Source of the DNA: Glandiceps talaboti
Lineage: Eukaryota > Hemichordata > Enteropneusta > Spengelidae
DNA: 64,000 nt
Assembly (NCBI RefSeq): GCF_964340395.1
Contig: NC_135550.1
Location: 8,253,864 to 8,317,863, forward strand
Direction of reading: 5' to 3'
Part shown: one piece after another, positions 35,001 through 45,400 of the stretch
How positions within the stretch are numbered: the first letter of the stretch is position 1
Layout: each line of letters opens with the position of its first letter
Program-made: the position numbers and the translations under genes
Notes under the pieces: model-generated
What the model saw: the letters and a program-made list of their open reading frames with translations, nothing else
Told to the model about the DNA's origin: nothing
The model's database searches: none

Positions 35001-38000
35001 TGTACACATGCCAGATTATTCTGTATTTTAATTGTTCTGCATGATCACTAAAGTTCCTTGATATGACTTTTAATTTGTTCTTCTTAATAACCATGAAGTA
35101 AAACTTACAATTAACCTATGATCATGCAGACACCATATTACATGTAATCTCAGTTTGATTCTCTGTAATAATACAACAGTTATTGTATTGGGTAGTGAGT
35201 GAGTGAGTGAGTGGGTTGTGAAATTGTCAGTCACAGTCTTCATCAGTCTCAGCTACTGTTTATGAGTTTGTTACCCAGGTGTTACATGTGTGTGATATGT
35301 GTTTGTGCGATAATTTGTTACCCACTATATGTATATGAAGGTGCAGTAGTTGATATGTGATGGAGTGTGGGTAAAAAAAAAAGTTCTATATATATATATG
35401 TGATGTAATGCTTTCTTGTAAACTAAGATTAGTAAGAATAAGATGTGATTGTGGACTGGGGTCAACGACCTTTGTGAATTACCTAATGAAAGAAACACAA
35501 TCAAGTCATTGTTATGTACATATCAATTACCTACTAGATCTACCGTACCAGCATGGGAACTTTTCTCATGGAATCAAATTTTCCCCTCAGATCGCTACCA
35601 TCAGAGTTTAATCTAAACAACTGCATCAGCAGCTATCCATTTCACTAATAATGATATTAAAATAACTTTAATACAAGTTTGTATATACTGTAGTGCTTTA
35701 TGACACTGTGGTCAAAGCACTTACAATTTACTCCAGGCATGAATTTATAACATCATAATGGCCCTCTACTCTTCCCCAACTCCCTGGGGAGCAATCCATT
35801 TAAGCAGCGTCTGTAAGTGCATAGAATTAATTAAAGCATTCACATTATGTAAATCTCTATCCCACCAGGTCCCTAATTAATTATACAGCTGGGTTGACTG
35901 GAGCATACGGTTAGTTTCATGGTTCAAATTATGCCAAATCCCATTCAGAAAGTAACACCTTGATGACACCATTACATTTTGCATTATTCTGAACATAATG
36001 TCATGTATGTGAATTGGGTCTGCAGCTACTACTGTATAGACAAGGACTTTTCTTCTCCGTCCATTGGGACATACATCATTCAAAGGGAGTCCTTCCTTCC
36101 ACTGATTATCCATCGCTATATGATGTATGTAGTATATACCTGATACCTGGCTAGCTCAGAATCTGCAAGTTTTTGGTTTAAGCCAATATGTCAATTATGA
36201 CTGTAATTTAATTGGCAAAAAAAATCCTTGAACAAGTTTTGAGCCATGATTCAACCCCAGTCTATCCAACTGTAACTGGGGACATGTTAGTTTGTGAAAG
36301 ATTTGATAATAGAAGTGGCAATGGATTATACTCCCCAGGGAGCTGCATGAAAAAAGTATAAGGGCCATTGTACCACAGTATTTTAGCTCTGTGCCAGTGG
36401 ATGATAATTGGAAGGTGTTCTGAGCAGTGTTAGAAACAGACGTAAATGAAAGGCAAAAATGTGAAATCTGTGCTCTGAAAAGCACTTGTAGACAACATAG
36501 ATAATTATTAAGTCACATTCAACGTGTCGCAAATTGCGTGTCTCTTCATATAATAAATTTGATTTTGATACCACCAAGGTCTTTGTATATACACATTCTC
36601 ACAAGAGATTGTGACAGATGTACCCTCATATATGTTACAAACACTACATATTTGAATTACATGTAACAGTCGTTGACAAGCTTGGGTCCTTTCATATGAT
36701 GTCTGTGTTTATTTTAGAAGGAAGTATGACATGCATTTATGGTGTTCTAGATGGTTGTCTAGTAGAAGTTATGATGACATTTACCCTAGACTATTTACTT
36801 GGTTTTAACCCTACCACCTAGTACCAGCAGGGGTTACACCAAAGTGTGACATTTACCCCTATCACTGCTTACAAAGTTTTAACCCTATCACCCGCTGATG
36901 ACAGAAGTACGCAAAGTTTTTATAGTTCTGTGGTTTAATTCATTCAATTGGCAATTTAAATAGAGTCTGGATGCCAACATGTTTTCTAATGTCTGAAAAT
37001 TTTGATGAAGGAATGGCAGTGAGACTAGAAACTGTCACGTACAGTTTTCTCAAAATCTATAAATATTTGTAAATGGCAATAGTTACTATAGATTTTGCCA
37101 CGCCATAAATAGATAAATAGAGCAACTCTTTGTTATATAAAACACTTTTACAACAGTACTGATACATTTTTGTATCCTTTTCTGTAAATCAATTTCATTG
37201 CTTTCTAAACTCTTAACTTCACATTTTGTTTCAATGTTATGTAAATTTCTACATCTTTATATGTTCTCTTTAACTTTTTAAAACATAAAAAAAAATAATT
37301 ATGAAAATATAACAACAATTTTGTTATTGCCAATAAAACACTAGTCTTGTGATAGAAATTATCATAGATTTGCAATATTGCAAATTGATATAAAAAAATT
37401 ATCATATAGCTTGGACCTTTGCTAAATATGGTTTAACATGTTTCATTATTGTACTTGAATTTTGAATCACTTCTTTGACTGTTAAATACTCGAAAAGTGA
37501 GTTGATATTGACCATGTTAATGGAAATATAGAAACAAAAAGTTGGACGCAGTTAATGTGTGATTTAATGTTTTTCCATTTTCAGATGTTGAAATGTTGTT
37601 GAAAGAGAATGAAAGGAGGATGAATGAAATGGAAACAACTTGGGAACAAAGATTAGAACTAGCCAAACAGGAATGGGAAATGTCTCATGTACGGGTATCT
37701 GAGGTAGGATTATATAGAATTACATTATGTACCAGAGATTTACTTGCACTGGTGTGTGCGCATATTACTGGTATTTGTACTGCAGTGCAATACCCAAAAC
37801 ATTACTGCATGATCTATAGTATACATGCAAATAATATGCAAATGAGGATGCGAGCATTCATTCTACACAAAAAGCACATGATCACATACTATCACTTTTA
37901 CAGAAATTTGTTGTTTCAGATATTAAAACATGTGTAATAATAACAGAACCTCATGCCGTGTGAGTTCCAGTGTGGGTACTGAGGGTTTTGGCACTTCTGC

Positions 38001-39376
38001 TTGCAGTGTTCTCTGCTTCACTTTCACTCACTACACTCGTGAAAGTACTGCCACAGAGAACACTGCAAGCACGAGTGCAAATACCCTGAGTGCGCCACAC
38101 TTGCACTAGTGCCTCACTGAGTTCTGTCACAGTCTGACCAGAAAAATAAAGTTGTAATTAGATACCACATTACAAAGTTTGTGAGTTACAGGACGATTGC
38201 TTTTGCTTTCATAAGAATTGATATCATTATAACACATCAAATCAGTAGTATTTATATCAAACTAAATTAATGTTATCATTATATCTTGTATGTATTTACA
38301 GATTGACTTGTCCAAAGAGAATCCTTACTTTCAAAATGTCAATGAAGATTTACAACTCTCAGGTATTATCAAGTATACCTTACAAAATGGTCAGACAGTG
38401 ATTGGTCGGGCTGGAAATACACCAGATGGGAATAAAATTGAACTCAAAGGATTGGGGTAAGCTTTAATATATTCAAAGTGATTGTGACAGTAATCTTAGT
38501 ATTTCATAATATTACTAAAAAAGTATGATATATACATACTTCAAGATCAACTAAAAGATATTCTTTCTATTTTGTATGTCTGTGTGACTGCATGGCTGGA
38601 ATGTTGCCAAGACATATTCCCTATTTGGCATGTTGCCAAAGTATATTAACCAATTGGCATATTGCCAATTGATATTAATTTGTTTGCTTTATTGCCTTTG
38701 CTCACTGGCCCGTAGCAAAGAAAATGATACATATTAAATAAATGAATAAATTAGCCACTCACAGGAAAACTTAACTATTACAGATCCCTGAGACAGCTTC
38801 CTTCCTTAATACAAATACTTGGTAGACAAATTTTCCCAGGTTACAAATAATTTTAACTTCAAAAAATTCAAATATACCAAAGACTTGATTTGGATGTCTA
38901 AATTTCCACTGTGGTATTAATTTTTCTCTATGACTTAGATAAAGTGAGCATTCAAATTGCCATCAATTTGATTAGTGTAAGCTTCAGTCAATTACCTGGA
39001 AAAAGAAACAGAAAGTAATGTTTGTGTTCATGAACTCAATTAAAATATGGGTGAAAATTGTCATGACTTTACTTTAACCATACACAATACAAATGATAGA
39101 AACAAAAGTTTCTTCCTGGATATGATGGTAAACGGCAATAATTTTGACTACTTATTGGTTTGTTTAATTTTCAGAATTCATGGCAGCCATGTTGTAATCT
39201 CCAACACTGGTCAGAAAGTAACCCTTGAACCTATTGACAATGCTAAGGTCATTGTCAATGGCAAAATGGTATCAAAGCAACGACAACTCATGCACCTGGT
39301 GAGAAAATTTAAATATGTCTTCAACGTTAGGGGTTGCACTATTTTTGTAGCTTGTGTAGGGGAACTATAATACTAA

Positions 39377-39416
<40 letters not shown>

Positions 39417-42400
39417 TGTCTGTCTGTGTCTGTCTGTTTTATCTGTCTGTGTGTTATCTGTCTGTCAGTGTGTTGTCTGTCTGGCTGTCTGTCTGTTATC
39501 TGTCTGTCTGTGCATATTCTTTTGATACCAAGCATTGTCAGTTTCTGTCTGGTTCTTATTTGAGGAAGTTAAGATTCTTTTTTTTTAGGCAGATCAGAGG
39601 ACATCATGTATATTTCAGTAAGTAGATAGTGACTATTCTTTGAGAGGACAATTTAGAAAACTTGTCATTTATTTCAGGACCGAGTCAAGCTGGGATCCAA
39701 CAGTCTGTTTCTGTATATCGGCTTCCCTGGTGAGAGGAAAAGTAATGAAGACATCCAGAAATATGACTATGAATTCTTCCAGTCTGAGTTAGCAGAAGCT
39801 GATGGGTTTTCTAATAAAGATTTCTTCCATAAAGATAAAGATGATACAGGGCCAGACCCAGCAGCTCTCCGCATTTATCATGATTATATTAAACTGTTAC
39901 CCATGATTGCTGAAGTTAATGCTGTCAGTGAAGAACTAGACAAGGTAAGACAGAAATCAGTGACAGTGTTGGTGATGTGAAGTGTCAATAGACCTGTTGC
40001 TGGTTCCAAGATGCATTGCGCATCTCTCCACACAACGCCATGTGCTGTGTGCACGCTGATGGGTTTACATGCGCTACTCGGGGGATGGTTGTTCACCTGA
40101 CAGTACCCTGGGTTCACCCCTCTCTATCATTGATGGCATTTAGTCTTTCTTATATAAAATCACTAATAATCAAAAGAGGTCAACATGTCTTTCCAACATT
40201 TCCTGATGAAAATGTTATTTCCTAACGTAACAAAGACAAAACAAGACTAATTGTAACAACATATTATCAATCTGATGTTTGGGTTATCAGAAAGACAAAA
40301 GATTCTATAGTCTGCCACTAGAGCGCGCTGTTGTGGAACCAGTATTTCGACCAGAAATGAGAATTGACTCCTATATATAGCCTCTTTTGAAAAAAATCAT
40401 CATTTCTAAAATATTTCAAGGCAAAGATTGGTTGCATTCTCAACCAGTCAAAGCATTCTACTGACATTGTTTACACTGTAAGAAGAATCTGGCTCTAGAA
40501 GATGAAGTTTTTGAAATTTGACTTTGCAGGGAAGGATGTCTGAGGTGAAAAATAATTTTGGAATTTAACTTTTCAGGGATGGGTATTTGAGCCATTCATC
40601 AAGAACCTGGCATCACATGATGTGATGGGACGTGACAAAGCCAAAGAGATCGAGGTCAAAGTCACAGACACAAACACTAACACAGTGTGGATTTGGTCAA
40701 AGCCAAAATTTGTTAATAGAAAATTTATTATTGAGGAATTATATCAGAAACATCTAGAGAATGAAATAAACATCAAAGAACTAGATAAGGTGAGTGTAAA
40801 CGTTGATGATATCTAGAATTCAGCAAATGTTGAACGCATGAACTGTATTTTCAAATTCAAGAATCGTAGCATGTGTTCATGTTTCCAAGAAGCATTTTTA
40901 AAGTCCACAGGTAATTTGGTTCGTATATGTCAAAGTTTTGGATTTCTTTTATATGCTACCATACCCCAAATTAGAACTTATTTGCTCTTGCTCAGTTTGT
41001 TGATCATCCATTGAATCTTTAGAACACATAACTGTGGATATCTAGATTTGAACACTATAAAATCCAGAGCTATTACTGTGACCACATGTTGAAATAACCA
41101 GTAGCATGCGCATGCTTAGTTCATTTAAATAATTTGGCATGATATATAAAATCATGCTTATGAACTGCTAAAGAACTGTTTACGAGTCAATACATGCTTA
41201 TAGACAGAATAAGCATGCAGAATAAGCATGTGCATGGTTATTCTGCATGCCTTTCACAGACATGTCAGCTCTAAGGGAATATCTATTACTGTAAGCACAG
41301 ACAAATATAGTTTTATTCATTTTCCTTAAGTGGGTTTTAATACTTCAGTGGGTCTCACAAACAAGGAGATTCAATTTCAGTGTAAAGGCAACAGTTTGTT
41401 AATGTTTGCAATATGTGCAGCCTAGCATTTCCATATCTGTTTTGGTTTTGTAAGACAGTCATTTGCCCCCTATCCCCCCCCCCTCACTTGAATAACAGGA
41501 AAAAATACTCTGTTTGTGAACAAGTGTTGTCATTGCCACTATGACTGCAGAGGACATCGACCGTCTCGACACTATCTTATTCTTGCCAGAGAGGGCACTG
41601 TTCCACAAAATATTATGGATGGGTGCAAATAAAAACTATTTTTTTTATTTTAAAGTTAGAGCTAAAAATTTTGGTCAGTCGGGTAATGGAGGAACAGAAA
41701 AAAAGGGTTACCCTTATAAATTATTGTCTTGACTTTCAATGGTGTTTTTTTCCAGGCACATGACCCTTTCTGGGACCCCACAGAGAACATTTTCCTTGGA
41801 AGGTATTTATATTTGTTGAAACTTTTTATTGAATTTTTTTTGACAAAATCAAACATGGACTTGGTTTGAAAAACAATCAGTCCCAAAAGTCATTATACTG
41901 GTATGTATACAGTAAAGTGTTTCTGGCCAAGACATTTCACTCAGGCTTTGCTGAGATACCTCAGTAGGCCCAATCCATTGTACTAATTATCACTTGTGTC
42001 CTGTTATGTGACCCAAAATGGTAATCAGAACAGTTGCTATTGTTTGCTGCTTATTCCATTTTCTCCGTATTTGCCAAGTTTTTTCCCAGAAGCTTTCATG
42101 TATTTAGTCTGTATGATTTGTTCTTCCATATCTTTTCAAGTCCTACTATTTTGAAGCAAAGCCTGAGTGAAACATCTTGGCCAGAAGCACTTTACTGTTT
42201 ATTGTATATTTTTTAATGAAACTGCTTAGTGTATATGTATATTATATGTATTATATGTAATAGATGACAGTTCTTTCATTTTGCATTTTTTTATTTGTCT
42301 TCAGTAAGGATGAAAAAAATCAAAAGAAGTGAAAATTCTGCTTAAATAATAAACACCAACTAAAAATTCTTTGACTGTTTTAGACTAAATATTTTTAGTT

Positions 42401-45400
42401 TATTTTGACCTCGAAATTTCCAGCTATGTTTTGTCAAATCTGATTAAAAGTGGATGTAGGAATACAGCTCAATTTCTCTACATCATATACCTTTGTATCC
42501 TGTCATTTGTTTTGCCTTCTTCCAACATCCGACCTCTGACCTCTGATAATTTAACATGCGAAATCAGAACATTGAAAGTGGCAATGGGAATCAGTCAGAT
42601 GAAGGGACGTACTATGACCAAAATGTGAACATGATGTAATAAAAAAGACACCATTCAAGTAAAACAAAGGTATATGCCAATAGTGAATAAATAGTCATCT
42701 ACTACATCAGATTTTAATCAGATTGTGTTTTGTCAACTCTGTATAATGTGGCTCTTTCTGTATCATTCTGTGTGTATTCATGATATTATGTTATCTGTTG
42801 TTGTAGTTGTCATGTATGGCTTCAAAGCATGGCCTATCAAATGGCTATAGAAGACCAGATTGAGATCCATAACTACATTGGCCAAGAGGAAGGTATTATA
42901 CAGTGTTGTTTACGACCTTGTGATAAAAAGGGAAAGTAAGTATAGTAGATTATCTCACAAATGAATTCCCTGTCTGCTGAAAATATCACTGGTGCTTAGA
43001 AAAGTAAGCCAGTCATATTTTTGTGTGTTTCCTCTAAACCTAAAGTAACAACAAGACCGTCACTATTGGTTTTTTTTCCAACAATTAAGCCATATTTATT
43101 GTTTACTTTGTTTCCTTGGTGATGATGAGTAGTTCTTGTTTACTTTGTTTCCTTGGTGATGATGATTAGTTCTTGTTTACTTTCAGTTTCCTTGGTGATG
43201 ATGCCATGGTATTAGATCCTATGGATTTGTTAGATAAAAGACTAGACTTTATGGTCTCTATATCAGCCTGTCTTGGTGTCAAATGGATAAAAGAAGAAAA
43301 TAGAAGAGGAGCACTTTGCAAGTAAGTCGTTTATAGCTTTTACTGACTGGATATGTGTTAGGGACATCTAAGGTCATCTAAGGAATGTTTGCCATGATAC
43401 TCTGTCTCGACATAAAGTTATTTCTTGCAGTCATTTATGAAACACAGATCTGACTGTTTTTTGTTTTGGTTTCATATGAAAGTAAACAGTTATTAACTGA
43501 TGGAAGTCATTTAAATTACAAGCAGTGAAAAAAATACCAATGCATTAATTTGGTTGCTAAATGACTGAAGTGAGCCAAGGAAAGACTTTTTGCAAGGGCA
43601 ATATTAGATAAAAACAACAATACAATTGATACAAAAAACAGCAGTGAGTGCCTTTGATACTAGATTAACACAATGCTTTTATCAGTTTGTTTAGATTTGT
43701 AGAAGTTAATGTAACAGTAACAGTCAAACTTAATGTCATAACATGTTGTGTTCTATCAGTAAACAGAGTCATGGAGTCCTGGATCCTGTGGTGTTTGTGC
43801 CTTGATAAGTTGTCGATGCTAATTGTAATGTATGTCTTTGCATAGCAGCTGTCTTATTCCTTACCACAACCAAGCAAATGCACCGGTGTTTTTTTGTGGG
43901 TCGTAATATGAGTCAAAGTTGATTACACAGCTTTATACTTTCAACAAAATTATTATTTTGATTTTTCAAATTAATTCATATTTAAGAAATGTTTCTTATT
44001 GGTCATGAAGTATGGACCAATAGATAATTCACCAAGTTATTATTTTATAGCAGTTCTGTGAGAGAATTGTAAAAGTTATGCTTTTTGACCGAAACTTTTT
44101 TTGTTTGTTTTTGGCGTACAGATTTGAATTTTATGACTGTCCAGATGAATTTAAAACCAGAACTGTATGGAATACAAGTAATCCAAAGTATGGATTTAAG
44201 AAACAGTTTACAATAAATCCAGTCACTACAGAATTCTTGACTTATTTACAAACACATGCCCTTGTCATAGAACTGTGGGGAACTCAAGGTTAGTTCTTTA
44301 TTATTGCATTGATCGTTACGACACTGGTAATCAAGCCTTCGGTTTACTAAGATAGATGAAAACAAAATCTACTGTTCTTCAACGTGGTAGATTGCACAAT
44401 TGGGTGATATAGTTCCTCTGTTGTGTGATTCTAATCACCCTGTGATCAACATAGTGTAAACATTGGAAGTCCCAAAACAGTACTGCAAGTTCATGGAACT
44501 CTAAATAAACTAGTTTTCTGCAGAGACGCCTCCCTACTGAGACTATAATTAAACCAACATCCATTCAACAGCTTATCACTGGTGTATCAACATGTTGCAA
44601 CAATAGATAAAAGTTTGTAAATCTTAGAAAACCGAAAGCTCAACTATGAGGGTAATATTTGTCTGTAAAGTACAATTTATTTATACATGTAATACAAAGC
44701 ATATTTCTTAAGACAGTATACTCAATTACTAACCATTTGTAAAATTATTATGATAATTTGTTTGTTTTTTGTACAGTTTGTTCAACCTTGGTGTTTCAAT
44801 TATGAAAAAGGGCCATGAAATGTATCAGCTAGTATAAACACAGACAGACAGACAGATAGACAGACAGAAACACAGACACACAGACAGACAGAAACACACA
44901 CATACACACACACAAACAAACAAACAAACAACAACGACAACAACAATTTTCAAGAGAGTGTTTAGTCTTTGGTCAGGCCAAAATTACCTTTGAACCAAGT
45001 ATACAGTTTTCAAGAATTAGAGTTATCTTTTGTGTAAAATTGACTGTTTCTGGTTTGTCGTTTAAAATAGATTAGTAACATGCACAGTCAAGATTTTTCA
45101 CTTAATTACCATAAATCTGAAAATATTAATTGATGTTATCTTTATGCAACCAGCCAATGGTGAGAACCAAAGGAAGATATCAACTGTTAGTATTGCTGAT
45201 GACATGCACAGATCAAGGTCAGGTTCATTGTTATCACAGGATAGTATGAGTTCAACCGAGTTAGAACTACAGTTGGTAAGTTGAGATTAATTTCACTGAA
45301 ATGTACATGCATATCACATAGAACCTAGTGTAGTGTATACTATATATATGACATAGAACCTCTATTTTTATACCGTGCACAAGCCAAGTTGAAGAAAAAA

